From Punctularia strigosozonata HHB-11173 SS5 (taxonomy: Eukaryota; Basidiomycota; Agaricomycetes; Corticiales; Punctulariaceae), in the NCBI RefSeq assembly GCF_000264995.1, contig NW_006767442.1, positions 1,020,852 through 1,084,851 of the forward strand: 64,000 nt of DNA, given 5' to 3'. This document shows, piece after piece, positions 25,680 through 38,120 of this stretch; the stretch's first letter is position 1; every line of letters begins with the position of its first letter. The position numbers and the translations under genes were made by a program. A model generated the notes under the pieces. That model saw only the letters and a program-made list of their open reading frames with translations, did not search any database and was not told the origin of the DNA.

Positions 25680-26361
25680 ATGGCCGCTGCTCCTCATCGC
25701 GTCCCCGCCTACCTAAAAGCGCACGTTGACACTGACGCGCTTTCGTTCGTCACGGGAACCGACAGTACTCAATCCGACATGACGGGGGCCGGACGCGTCC
25801 TCGACAATTTCATAGGAATGCTGGCGCGGAAGATCGTGCCACGACCGTCCGCAGCGTCTCAAGCGGGGTATGCCCGACTTCCGGGCGAAGCCTTTGCTCC
25901 AGAACTGCCGTCGCCCGATATCGTCATCTATCGACTCGGCGGACGGTGGTCCTATGTTCCACGCGCGGTATCGTACGAGGTGAGCAATCACATGTTCATC
26001 TAAGGGTGGTAGTGACTGACGCGTCTCTGTAGCAAGCAATCGATTACGTATACTGTGCCTTCCCTGAACTGCGTCCCATTGTTCGAGAGCAGCTCTCGTT
26101 CATGATCACAGTACCAAGACAGTTCGACAGAGCGATCATCACCCCTCAATTTTGGAACTCAGGTACGTGAATGGCGCACTGATATGACAGAGCTCTGAAG
26201 TAAATTGCTCAGTTGTACCGACGATGAATCGTTTCGGGATCATTGATATCGTGGTTAGCGATCCCAAAACTCCGCTGCTGCTGCGTAAGGTACTTTCGTG
26301 GATCTCCAATACTACCGCTGATATCCTGATTCAGGACAATCCCGCCGGTCGCATGACTTGA
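25680..26361 (+). CDS. Small hypothetical protein, four exons
   Basis: Family not recognised. Four exons (25680-25979, then from 26033) join cleanly into about 178 residues: MAAAPHRVPAYLKAHVDTDA..., PDIVIYRLGGRWSYVPRAVSYEQAIDYVYCAFPELR, QLSFMITVPRQFDRAIITPQ, WNSVVPTMNRFGIIDIVVSD and RKDNPAGRMT. The introns all have GT...AG ends and lengths near 50 nt, and the frame is kept through each, which supports a real gene. The middle part (a YEQAIDYVYCAFPELR helix followed by short strands) looks like a compact alpha/beta domain, perhaps ubiquitin-like, but this is a guess from pattern alone. No signal peptide or membrane segment. Confidence 0.7.
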
Positions 26362-27751
26362 CGTACCCGCGTCACGATGTCGAATGGAACCCGGATCACC
26401 AAGGGCTTCCTACGACAAGGCCGCATGCTATCGGGCATCGAACATCGCGGCACCGACCTCTCCACCGAAACTCTTCCACCTCGCTCACTAGCAGAGCAGT
26501 CGAGCACGATCCTGCGACGTCGTACTCTTCGCATCAACTCATCACCTCTCTACCTCCCCATTGGCCGCAAGAGGATTTTGCTCGCGTTGCAGTCGAGCGA
26601 AAGCACCCCAGGATGCATCCGGACGCGGGTTCGAGCTCTACGAAGAAGCTTGCATCGTCCTAATGCGGTGTCCTTGTCCATTCTTCAACTAATGAGGTCT
26701 CATGAATTTGAGAAGGAAGTGGGAATTACACCTAATTCTCCTGCTTTGCAATCTAGCTCATCTGGTTCGTTGTATGTGCCTAACCGAATTTGAAGCATCC
26801 AGCGTCATACCCGAGGCACATCGTTGCGTTCTTAATTGCAGACCGGGTCCAGACTATCTACGTATCGTCCGCGAACGTCATCAACTGCAGGACGGTACAT
26901 GTGGTACTCTACCAAGCGACGATCGTTATCATACTTTGGGGCTTTCGAATGCCGGATATAGTTATGTGTATCAGAGACAGTCGATGACATTAAGCACTGT
27001 GTAGCTGGAATATGTGGCGTCCTGAGTTCGCCGATCCTCTAACCACATTGCGAGCGGTGTCCTGCGATATTGGCCGTACCCCTTGAGTTCCCCGCCCTCT
27101 GTGCGACAGAACAGAAAGAAACTGGATTGGAGGGCAAAGCAAGCACGTGACTGCATAAGAATATTTGACTGCAGGGGAACGGGCGGAAGCAACCCGACGT
27201 CGTCCACGACGACGCCTGGATTCCGGAACTGCGCTTGGCTTCGTATCCATTCCGAAGGACTTCCTCCGACTGAAACCTATGCAGCGTGGATCGTGTTCCT
27301 ATTTGCAAAAAAGGCACTCACTGTCAGCGGCGACATCACACAACGAAGCCACCAATTTCGAGAACGACGCCGTGGTTGCACATGACTTTCGGTTCACCAT
27401 ATCAACGTTCGTTTGCTTACTCGGCTGAGTCTTTGTCTGAAACCGCGTACCGGCTTGATCAATGTGTCCCTGGGTCCTGGGAAGTCTGCGCGGGTCTTTG
27501 CGTGCCCTTCGTCATTGCTCCCGAGCCTACTCGGTCGAGGCTCCCAAACTCGCTCATTCTTTTTTCAAACTCGTGTGTTCGGAGCGGCCTTCGCCAGGCG
27601 CATATATCGGTGCCGCGCGGTGACATGGACGCATTTCTCACCACGTTGGGGAGTGACCGAAGTCCGAAGTGCTGAAACAGCACACGCCGGGGGATGGGAC
27701 AGCCAAGATACAAAAGGAGAGACCTTGGTTCAAGACCTGGCTTCCTGACCA
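26362..27751. other. Intergenic region, no gene recognised
   Basis: Several open frames of 60-140 codons on both strands, none with a domain or coherent splice sites. The promoter of the P450 gene should be at its right end. Confidence 0.45.
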
Positions 27752-30138
27752 ATGCCGCAACCCGTCATGATACCCTCCTCTTGGTACGGCATGTGTATAC
27801 CCCTTTTCGGTCTCGTTCTTATCGTCTTGTATCTGGCTTATCGTCATTGGAGTCGACCATCTCTCTACCCACCTGGACCGCCAGGCTTACCACTGCTTGG
27901 CAACCTGCTAGACATTCCTCAGCACTTCGAGTGGATAGCGTACCAGAAGTGGGGTCGTGACTATGGTGGGTCGTCCCGCCTCCGATGCATCGGGACTTGG
28001 CGTTTCATCCGCGTGTTTCCATAGACACGGGCCTCGTTCATCTCCGGGTATTGCGTAAACACATATTTGTCGTCAACTCGGCGAAGGTCGCGCGAGATCT
28101 TTGTGAGTTCGACGTTAGACGCCGCCAGAAGCTCCGTTACCTAACGTCTCTTTCTTCACAGTTGATGAGAGGGCGTCAATTTACTCTGACAGGTCCTGAG
28201 CGGTATCCTTGCGACCCTCTGATTTTCACGACTAATGTAATTTGTATAGACCTTTGCCGACTATGGCGATGGAATTGTACGCTTCAGCCCCCTCTTTCGG
28301 CGTGGTTGATGACTGAATGGTCTCCATTCACTTTCAGGTGCGACTTCAGCTGGAATCCCGGGTTCTTGCCCTATGGGGACGCCTTCCAGAATTACCGCAA
28401 GGTGATGCATCGATACGTTGGGCCGGGAGCGGCTGCGATGCGACAACCGAAGCAACGCAAAGGCGTTCACGACCTTCTACGACGACTAGTAACGAGTCCA
28501 GATGATTTATATTCTCACATAAGATTGTGAGCGAATACCTTCGTTCATTGGGTTCCGAGCGGATGTTGACACGAATCTAGTACTACAGCTAGTCAAGTAC
28601 TCTCGATTGCATATGGTATCGATGCTAAACGCGAGGTAAATAGTAACATATCGTCAGACCAGGTTACTCGAGATATTGACCCTCCAAGCAGGACGATCCC
28701 TACATCTCTGTAGTCGAGCGCGGAAACAACGCTTTTCTATCAGCTATACAGCCCGGGCATTGGCTCGTGGACGCTTTCCCACTTCGTGAGCGTTTGTTTA
28801 CTTTCCTGTCATCTGTCCAACCTACCAGGCTCGTAGTGAGACATGTCCCCGATTGGGTCCCCGGCGCGGAATTCAAACGGCTGGCCAAGGCATGGCGAAA
28901 GTGCTCGCACGATTGGCGCGAGATCCCGTTCATGGCTGCGAAAAGAGCAGGCGTGAGTCACTTACTTCATCCATCGTGCCATGGTGATTCAACGTTTCTC
29001 TAGCTCTATTCGATTAGCGTTAGCGCAGTATCCTTGTACCTCGATTCACTCGGCGAAAAGGCCGATTTGCCTGAAAACCATGACTTTATAAAAGGTGCGG
29101 TTCTCCGATACGCAAATTCCTGTCTCCGAATTCACATCCATGCATATTCACAGGCATATCTGCTTTGATGTACGCAGGTGAGCACGAACATTATTGAAAC
29201 TTGGTAAACATGACGGCTAATCGCGTCTGGTAGCCGCGGTCGATACGGTGTGCTATGCCCATGTCCGGAATGCCTACTGGCACACTGACATATTATCAGA
29301 CGGCCGCGACGATAGAATGCTTCTTCTACGAAATGCTACGAAATCCTCATGTACAAAAACAAGCACAGCAAGAGCTCGACAGCGTCCTCCACGGTCGCTT
29401 GCCGGACTTCACAGATTGTGCGACGCTCCCTTATACACGCGCCCTCGTGGCGGAACTTTTGCGATGCCAACCCGTCGCCCCGATAGGTAGGCCGCGTGCA
29501 ACGAATGAAGAAGAAGGCCTCCTGACGCGCCACCAGGTCTGCCTCGCGAAATTCGCGACGACGACGTGTATATGGGGTATTACATGCCGAAGGGCTCTGT
29601 CGTAATAGGTACGCGGAAGTTTTTTTGGCACCCCATGAGGCCGGGCTTATCCTGACTTCTCGTAACTGCACAGGCAACGTATGGTAAGCAAGACTCCACA
29701 ACCGTGCCTTCATCACCAATTCATCCGAATCGCGCTCAGGGCTCTAACGCACGATGAACGCGTGTACCCAGACCCGTACGCATTCAAACCAGAGCGCTTC
29801 CTTGACGAGAAGGGACAACTGCGTCCGGGCATGACGGAACCCGCGGGCGCGTGGGGATTCGGTCGTCGGGCATGTCCCGGGCGGTTTCTCGCGCTCGACA
29901 CGATCTTCCTCACGGTCGCGACCGTGCTTACCACCTTCGACATCTTGGCGCAACCGGGTCAGGTATTCACTCTCGACGACGATTTCGAGACCACTGGCGT
30001 CACTCGGTAAGATTAACTGACCTCGGAGATCGCCGGATGCTCATCACCATTAAACAGGCATCCGAAACCGTTCAAGTGCGAGATACGGCCAAGGTCTGCG
30101 GCGCATGCGCGCACGGCGATGGCGACTGCTGAGGAGTA
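27752..30138 (+). CDS. Cytochrome P450 monooxygenase
   Basis: Membrane-anchored haem enzyme of about 510 residues built from 16 short exons. It starts MPQPVMIPSSWYGMCIPLFG with one N-terminal anchor, then the proline hinge YPPGPPGLPLLGN, the C-helix region WNPGFLPYGDAFQNYRKVMH, the I-helix AAVDTTAAT (usually AGADTT; the Gly is Ala here), the K-helix ExxR in VAELLRCQPVAPIG, PKGSVVIGNVWALTHDERVY, the PERF motif FKPERFLDE and the haem loop GFGRRACPGRFLALDTIF with the Cys ligand. It ends HPKPFKCEIRPRS...TAEE at TAG 30138. Unspliced frames look broken by stops, but each is removed by an intron with GT...AG ends, so the gene looks whole. The overall type is that of fungal detoxification or secondary-metabolite P450s; CYP family and substrate cannot be given. 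Confidence 0.9.
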
Positions 30139-30479
30139 GGCCTTCGTGTATTTCCCTGCCTCATGATCATGCCTGTTATTTCACCTGCGCATTCAACTTC
30201 GTTCACGCAGAAGTCCGATCTTATACTACCTTTTCTGCCATAATTCCAATGCAATGCTGTATCCATACCCTATCTGTCTGGAATATACCTTATCTGAATC
30301 GGGGAAGGAATGCAAATTGTCTGCTCCGATCGCGCAAACTGCAAGCAGTTCAGTCACGCCGAGCCGCTAATGGTATTCTACCAACAAACAAACTTTACAC
30401 AGATGCCATGATTCGTACAATATGAATAGGTACAGATTAACTGCTGGTGATCGGGACTCGAAGGTTTGGCGGTACAAAC
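30139..30479. other. Convergent 3' region
   Basis: Lies between the 3' ends of the P450 gene (plus) and the large zinc-knuckle gene (minus). No gene is seen. Confidence 0.5.
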
Positions 30480-33400
30480 TCAACCCTTTGACCCTCCCGC
30501 GGTCTTCCGTTTCTTTGGAGCAGTTCGCGTATCCTCACCGTCATCCCCACGCGGGCGTTTAGCGCCGCTTCCACGGGCTTCGGCCTGCCCCGTTGTCGAC
30601 TCGTTCACTTTTTTAGCCCCGCCCTTCTGCCCTTTTGTTCGACGAGGTTGAGGGCGAACGTCGGAAGATTCCGATATTTCCGATAGTGGGGAGGACTCGC
30701 GCGGAGCGTATGCCGCAGCGTCCATGCTGAGGCGTTTCGTACGCCTTACCTTGGATGCGGTAGACGTCATCTTGACCGATGATCCACCACTCCGTGAAGG
30801 CGCAGCGGAAGCCGACTCCGTAGGTGAGGTTGGAGAAGGTTGAGATTGAACGCTGGCATCCTGGTCCGCGGCGGTCGAATCAGTCTCTGTGGATCGTGCG
30901 GGGTGCGAACGCGAGGTCGCAGCATGTAGCCTGAGCGGTCCCTTGGACTGTTGGCCGCCGGTCTGAGCAGGCATCGAGTTCTCGGTCCCATGGGTGCCAG
31001 AAGTGCCGTCGCTCAGCTCGTCAAGTTCCGACAGCGACGAAATTGATGCGGACTTCTGTCTTTTCCGTTTGCTCGAATATAGATGCTGCGGGCGCTCCGG
31101 GTTGAACAGAACGAACTTGTTTTCGCGTGGACGTTCCCTTCGCCTCCGGACCATTTCGCCAGGCTCTGGCACGTAAAAGATATCGTGCTCCTGCAGCATA
31201 TCGACACCAAGCAGGATCCGCAGTACGTGCACGAGATAAGCAGATATGTCGAGGCTTTCAATGTCGTTTACCATCCGTTCTTGATCAGCGGGTTCAGGTT
31301 CGCCTAAATCTTCGATCTCCTCTTCCTCCATGAATTCATGGTTAGCAAGCGAGCAACCAGGGACTAGGAAGCATATCCGAGGGCCATCCTCGGTTTTTGG
31401 GATGCTGATCTTGTGATACCTGCAATTCGATCGGGTTGTACGCGGGGAGCTGACGTCCAATGATGCCGTCTTCCGCACGCCTCTCGGCCTGGACGGGCTC
31501 CCTTGTATCGAGGAACTTCGCGACATGCTGGGAATGGATTGCGTCGCACTGAGTGGTCCAGCCGATTGTGGGTTTGCCTGAGAGGAGGGGGGAGGAGCTT
31601 GGGTTGGTGGTTGCGGTCCACTCTGAGCCTGCGTTTCCGCCTGTTTCGCTTTCGAGGTATATGTAGTAATAGGGGGTTTGCGACTATAAGTTTGTAGGGT
31701 TGTAGTGCGAGCTGGGGCATGGTGTTGATGACGTAAAATGCCGCCTATGAAATTGGGAGGAGGGGTAACAGGAGAAGCGTTGGTCCAGCTAACGTCATGA
31801 GTGAAGGAGGGGGAGGGCCCGGAGGTAGCTGACGTGGAAGCACTTCCGGATGCTTCGGAGTGTGCAGTCTCAGAAGCTGCTCGGTTTTGTCTAGCACTCT
31901 CTTCGACCGGTGTTGGTGCGACTGCCTCCATCTCAAGACGCGGTCGCTTTTTAGAGGGCGCGGGTTCTGCGACTGATTCCGGTTCCGTCGCCTTGCCCTT
32001 GTCTTTGCGCGAGTACGTTTTCAGCGGCGGAGGGTTGCGAGCTTTAGTGGTAGTGTTCTCCTTCGAGGCTTTCTTCCGTTCAGATTCATACCTCGAACGG
32101 GATCCCTTGCGATACCGAGGAGGAGCCTGGTCGTCAACCGGTGGGTTAGCGGCGGTCCGAATCTCCGCGATTGGCTTGGCAGCAGCCCCGTTCGACGATT
32201 TGTGAGCCAGCTGTTCTCCAGCCGCATCTGCCTTGCCGGGGTCCGCCGGTGTCGAGCTCGACCGGGTATCATGCTGTTTGGTGATGGTATCCCCAGACTT
32301 ATCACTGAAATGATATGTCAGCTTGAGCGAAGATTAGGATGCAAACACACTGACTCCTCGGTGGCGGCTGAGGATTTTATGGAAGACGCCTCAACCTTTT
32401 CAGTTGACGGAGTGTTATCATCCTTCATAGAGCCGGGAGCAACTGTGCTGTCGGAGCCCGTGAGCTTGAATGGGTCTTCCTCCTCTGGAGCTGTCGACTG
32501 GGTCGGGGATATCTCAGTCCACGGTGTCCCAAGGCCGGAATAATATTCTTCGTCAATCTCGCCTTCTGCATCCACCTCATCGCCCAGCTCTGCCGTCACG
32601 GAATCCGCTGGCACAATGTTCTCAGTAGCCCCTGGCTCAGAGTCGGGGTACTGCAGTGTAGCTTCTTCGAGTTCATCAGCCTCGGCTTCCTGTCCTTCCA
32701 GCAAGGATGCCACCACAAGGTCCTCCTCGAACGATCTGTCCTCCTGGGAGTCGGCATTCACAGCTTCACCCTCCGCTGTCGGTGAACGCAGTTCGGGCTG
32801 AGTATCCGCTAGCTCGGCAGAAACCGTTGCTTGGGTCTGAGATTCCTCTACTGTAGGCGTGGACTCTTCGGGCGCCTCCACCTTTGACTCGGCCTTCGCA
32901 GTCGCTTCCTGCTTCAGCGGGGAATGGGGAATCTGCCGCTTCTGCCGCTGGGGACACTTCATGGTAAGATGACCCTTAGGATGAAGATTCTTAAGCGTAG
33001 GCATGCGTGAAGTGGTGACCGGGCTTACCGTTTGACCGCATTCGAAGCACTGGATGCAATCGCGGGTGGTATGGCCCGTTCCACCGCAAGAGAAGCTAGA
33101 GACTTGGTGAGCAGCCTTCCAGCGGACGTGGAAGTCCTACTAACCACTTTTTGGCCGGGCTCCCGACGATACTTGGCGGTTCGTTGTTGCTTTGCGTGCA
33201 AGTTCCGCTCTCATGACCATTCCCTCCACACCGATCGCACACGCGCACGCTCGAATCCTCCTGGACAATGTCTGGATTCGCAGACAATGTAGCCAAACCA
33301 GGCGGCGTGTCGTCGGACGATGCAGATAACGACAAGACCGGAGGCTCCGGTACGTTGAGTTCTGTTGCCTGCTCATTGATAGAAACAGGTGACATATCCA

Positions 33401-36400
33401 TGTCCTGCCCTCCGAAATTGTCCTCCGCGTCGTCGACAGGGGCTTCAACCTGAACGTCCGGTACCACTGGTGATGGCGCTGTACTTCCCAGTGACCGCAA
33501 GGCGGACATAGACAGCTGCAGTGAAACGGGCGTGGGCTGCCTCACCAACGCGGGACGAACAGGCGTTAGACCGGGAGGCGACTCCGAATCCTCATGCGAC
33601 GCAGAGGGGGTATAGGACGCGAAGGGGGTGGATGTCATCTCGAATTGCGGGGTCAGATAGCCCTGTCCGATGTCCGTCATGACGGGCATGGCAATGTCAA
33701 TGTCGGGAAGGCGGGCAGTGTCGACCTCGCGTACTGTTGCCTCCAAGTCCTGGAAGAGCTCCCCGGCCGGGCCCGGGGTCGCAGGCTCCGCCATCACCTC
33801 CAGGTTCGTCGTGGTGACGACAGGAGACCTGCTATCCTCAGTCTGGGCATCGGAGGATATGGATGACTGGGCGCTGGATATCCCTTGAGGAGGCTTATCC
33901 TCATGTGCTTGCGGTCCCGAGAGCGCCGTCGAAGCCTGCACACCGCGAATGAGCACGGGCACAAGTGAAACGGGCGAGAGACGCAAACCTGGGTCATGAA
34001 TAGCCCTGGAATCTCCTCCTCTGGTGCGGCTGGAGCTGTGGAGACACTCTCACCGGCAGGCATGTCAGCACTTATTTCGCCATGTTCCTCCGCCAATGTG
34101 ATAGGGGTTGGAACCTGAGGGGTAGGTGTTGCCCTGTTCGCCTCGGCTTCTTCCGGGGTGGGGGTTGCACTGTTCGCCTCGGCTTCAGCAGATGAAGATG
34201 CGATGCTGCTCTCCCGTGACTGGAGACGGCTCGTGTAGTCGTCTTCGGCGGCCTGCGCAGTTTCCAGTTCATCTGGGAGTTCATCCACCTCCTCGTCCTA
34301 GGCCGGCGTCAGCACCGGGAGCAACAGTACCACGCGGAAGCACTCACCTCGTCTCCGGATACCAAGCCAGTCTCCTCCACCTGGTAGTCAATTTTCACGA
34401 ACTCGGGCCCAGAGCCTCCTGGAACCGTGAGGACACTTGATCCTCTCCGAACATACCCATCGAGATGTTCACCCGGTTCTTCTACCTCATAGGCGAGCTC
34501 CTCCACGGCAGACTCGACGACAGCGTCGAACGTCTCCTTTTCCTCGCGATCCTGCATCTCCCGTAACGCGGTGTCCACCATGTCCTCCATCACGCTGCCC
34601 GCCGCTTCGGAGTCAAAGAACGCCTGCATCGTCGCGGAACTATCCTCGAGCTCCCTCGCGACATCGTCCTTCTGCGCCGTATCAGACATTGAGGGACCTT
34701 CTTCGACAGCCGGGGTGGACGGCAGAGTGCCAAAGGTGGAGTGTACGCTGTCCTTGGACATCGCGGGAGAGCTGAGGCCTGGGATATCGGCCTCGTCCTC
34801 GCCTGCCCCCTCAGCCTCGAAAAACACCGCAGGTTCGGAGACGTCCGGGGTCTCGATGGATTCGGGAATGGCTGGGGATGCAGACTCGTCGGCCGCGGCT
34901 GGTTCATCGACATCCATCGCGTCGTCATCAGCGTCCACGACTTCCTCCGCGGCGTGAGGTGTTTGTGCTTGTTGCTCGGGTTCTTGTCCAGTCGGAGCAT
35001 GTTCCGCCTTTTCCTTAGAGTCGAGGTTTTGGACAGTCTCCTCGATGGCCTGCTCAGACGTCGATATAGGCGCCGATGTGAGCTCAGAGGCAGGCTCGCT
35101 CTGCTCTTCAGCCGCGGCCTTTTCAGCCTCCTCGCTCCGCTGAATAACCTGCTGCACCTCATTCGCGGTCGTATCTGGACTCTCCCTCGTCTCCTCCGCC
35201 AACAGCGGCAGTCGCTTCGGCTCCACCCTCGGGCTCCTGCCTCGCGGAAAGGCAGGCGGATTGGTCCAATTCACATGCCCATTCGGCGCGACCTGCAGCG
35301 GCGACGCCGAGCGCTCGTGCGCGCGCAGGAGGGCGCCGCTGGACGAGGCTCGGGGGGAGATCGACATGCGCGTCGGCGTCGGCGTCGGGGACCTCGGCGC
35401 GGCGGCGAAAGAAGTGGAGGTGGGGAGAAGGTGGGGCGGCGGTTCGCGCGCGGGCGTGCTCGCGCGATTGCCGATATCCTCGCGCATTGGAGTCGTCGCG
35501 CGTTCGTGGCGGTCTTCGCGAGCAGGAGTCGTCGCCCGCACGCCGCGGTCCTCGCTTGCAGCCTCTCCGCGCTCCATCTCGCGGCGGATCTCGACAGCTT
35601 CTTGCATCGCGACGTCATTCGCTTCCGCGACCACGCGTACAGCTGGGGGAGGCGACGGCGCGGGCACGAACACGCCGTGCTTCGCCGCCTCGAGCATCGA
35701 CGCATCTCCACCGGGCGGAGGACGAAAGTCGCCGGCGGCGTAAAAGTCCTCCGCGAACGTGTCCACGTCCACCCACGGGTCCGCGAGCTGCATCCCGGGC
35801 GAGGGCGGGTCCTGGTAGTGCGAGTGCGCGGCGGCGGGCTCGAGTTCGTCGATGCCCTGAGAAAGTGGAGGTGGCGGCGAGGAGTCGGCGGATGCGCTCA
35901 AGATTTCGGGGAAGAGGGTGGCGGTGGTGTCGGGGTTGAGGGCCAACTCGGCATCGGAGAGCGTAGGGGCGAGCTCGGCGTCGGAGACAGATTGTGGAGT
36001 CGCGGGCTCGAGGTCGGACAGGACGCCTGGGGTAAGAATGGCTTTTTCGACGTCCACGACGGGAGGCTCGTCAAAGAGGTCGTCCGCAAGGTCCGGTTCG
36101 ACGACGGAGATCTCAGGGATCGCTTCGTCCTCCCCGACGTCTAGATACTCCAAGCCGTCGTCCTCTCGTCTCGGGGTAAGGTGTGAAGGGGTAGCGCCGG
36201 CTATATCGTTGTCTCGAAGGTCGCCGCTGGAGTAGAAGTCTTCGGCGTACATCCGTGGGCCTGTCCATGGATCTGGAAGTTCTATTGGTTGCGCTACTGA
36301 AGCGGAAGTTGGGGCGGCAGGAGCATCTATGGTAGGATAGTCAGTCATGTTGAATTCCATTGTCAATGAGAAGGTTGATCTCACCTTGATCCTCCTCTGG

Positions 36401-37378
36401 ATGCCCCTCGTCGTCCTCATCCACGTCGACGATAGAGATAACGTCGTCACCCCGTTCACCAGTAACTGCGTTCTCCTCATCGCTGTCGCCGAGAGGTTCC
36501 TCGTCGTAATGTTCCTGACGTTCATACTCCTCGTCGTCATATTCCTCCTCCTCTTCGTCGTCCTCTTCTAATTCATCCTCATCGAATTCATCCTCGTGTG
36601 CCCGTGTAGAGACCGCATCCTCTTCGGAGACAAACCCATCGACGTCCTCAGCTCCTGCACCGTTGACTTTTGGCGCCTCCTCGTCCTCCTCATCCTGATC
36701 GTCATATTCATCGTCTTCATAGACGCCCACATCCTCGTCGCTGGCGTCGACACGAGCGTGTGCCACTCCATCCACTGCTCCTTCCTCTTCGGCATAATCC
36801 TCGTCTTCTTCATATCCTTCCTCGTCCCCATCTTCCTCGTCTTCCTCATCGTCTTCCGCGTCGTCGTCTTCGTCGTCCGACAAGATCTCAATGGGCTGCT
36901 CCTTCGCTCCAGAAGCATCGAGTGCATCAGCCTCCTCAGGTCCACGCCCCGCGGTCCTCGCTGCCTTCCTCTCCTTCCACTCCGCAAACGAATCCTCCAA
37001 CACTCCTTCCTCTTCCTCCTGGCTTTCCCCATCCGTCGCAGCCTCTTCCTCCGGCAGTACGCCGCTCTCCTCGCGTGGTTCCGGCTCGACCTCGATCTCG
37101 TCCTCCCGGCCCAAAGCCCTCCTCAGCGCGCTCGTGATCCCGCCAATCCACTGATCAAACTCGTCCGCCGAGAACGCATCGTACGGGTTCAACACCGGTG
37201 GCCTGAGCTCTTTAGGCAGCATCCTATCCCGCGTCTCGGTCGCCGGCGTCGGGTGCGGCGCCACAGGGTAGTTGCGTCCATTGACATAAGGGGTCTGAGC
37301 GTACGCCGAACCGTTACCCGGGGTGTAACGGCTCGTAGGTGTCGTCGCGTTCGTCAGGTGCGACGTGGCGGTCGGCAT
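30480..37378 (-). CDS. Very large acidic, mostly disordered protein with three CCHC zinc knuckles
   Basis: About 2,190 residues in seven exons. Exon 1 (ATG at complement 37376-37378) has a short folded-looking part, LNPYDAFSADEFDQWIGGIT, then long Asp/Glu runs. Exon 2 has two copies of a DPW...AEDFY..GD motif and ATTPAREDR-type repeats. Around 33010-33260 three zinc knuckles stand in a row: VCDRCGGNGHESGTC, CFSCGGTGHTTRDC and CFECGQTGHLTMKC (each CX2CX4HX4C); introns split the second and third, so they appear only after splicing. The last exon carries TRSNCRYHKISIPKTEDGPR, ICFLVPGCSL and a helical stretch SLDISAYLVHVLRILLGVDM that looks like a folded domain, then basic KRKRQK, RRTKR and KKRKTA segments that suggest a nuclear location. 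Tandem knuckles recall Air1/Air2 of the TRAMP RNA-surveillance complex, but length and context differ. Function unknown; probably nuclear, RNA or single-stranded DNA binding. Confidence 0.85.
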
Positions 37379-38120
37379 GGCCGCCAATCAAGGGAGAAAA
37401 AGAGGAAAACGAGGTTGCACGGAGTGACCGAGCCTGACTGAGCCTGAGTTTCGCGTCAAGTTGAGGCCAATGTGTGTCTGCAGTGACTTCACCACCCGAG
37501 GGCAGGTCTCGATGTGGCTTCGACTTAAGATTGTTTTCGCGTGGTCGCCGGTCGCGTGCCCACCCGCCGACGAATATTCCGCTCGACCACGCTGGCCAAA
37601 GCGCCGAAGACCCGTGGACCATACGGCCCACAAGAATTCGTCTCTTTCTCTGCTGCCCTCGGAACGTGAAAAAGCATAAGATATCCTTCGAAAGCGCTGC
37701 TGAATCAAATGGGACAACGTTCTGCATCTTGATATCTACCCAACATGGGTGCTTCAGCCGTTCTTATCGCCAGCTCTATCCGGGCGATCTACGGCATCCT
37801 TGGGCGTTATCAACCCGTAACTACTCGCATGTAAAGGTAGCATCCTTCATTTCGGCCGCGGGCTTCACGATCCCTCCAGGTCAAGCTGCCACAGCAACGT
37901 TCTATCTGAGCAGCCTGCGCTTCGAGTGCTTGAGGTCCACTCAATTCCTTCGGATAAATACTGGTTTTCGTCGGCTTGATCTCACGAAGAGTCGAAGTCA
38001 TTGCCAGCGCGAAGGCCTTAGTGGTACCATCCTCCACCATCCTTGGTGATCTCATACGGTATGTTCATCCGTCGCAGCTGTTTCTTCGAGCCAGGTACTG
38101 ATCTCAACCTCTCTACAGAT
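37379..38120. promoter_or_regulatory. Divergent promoter region
   Basis: Separates the start codons of the large zinc-knuckle gene (minus, 37378) and the kinase gene (plus, 38121), so it holds both promoters. Open frames inside (for example 37474-38049) show no domain. No clear TATA box. Confidence 0.45.

Noticed and set aside
27752-30138. P450 as a pseudogene
   Set aside because: Stops and frame changes in raw translation all fall in introns with GT...AG ends; after splicing, all P450 hallmarks are present.
31364-31720. Retroelement gag-type zinc knuckle in the large gene
   Set aside because: No protease, reverse transcriptase or integrase sequence and no terminal repeats are near; the knuckles are part of a spliced host gene.
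34741-36144. 467-codon plus-strand frame opposite the large zinc-knuckle gene
   Set aside because: Arg/Leu-rich translation without domains; a shadow of the acidic coding strand.
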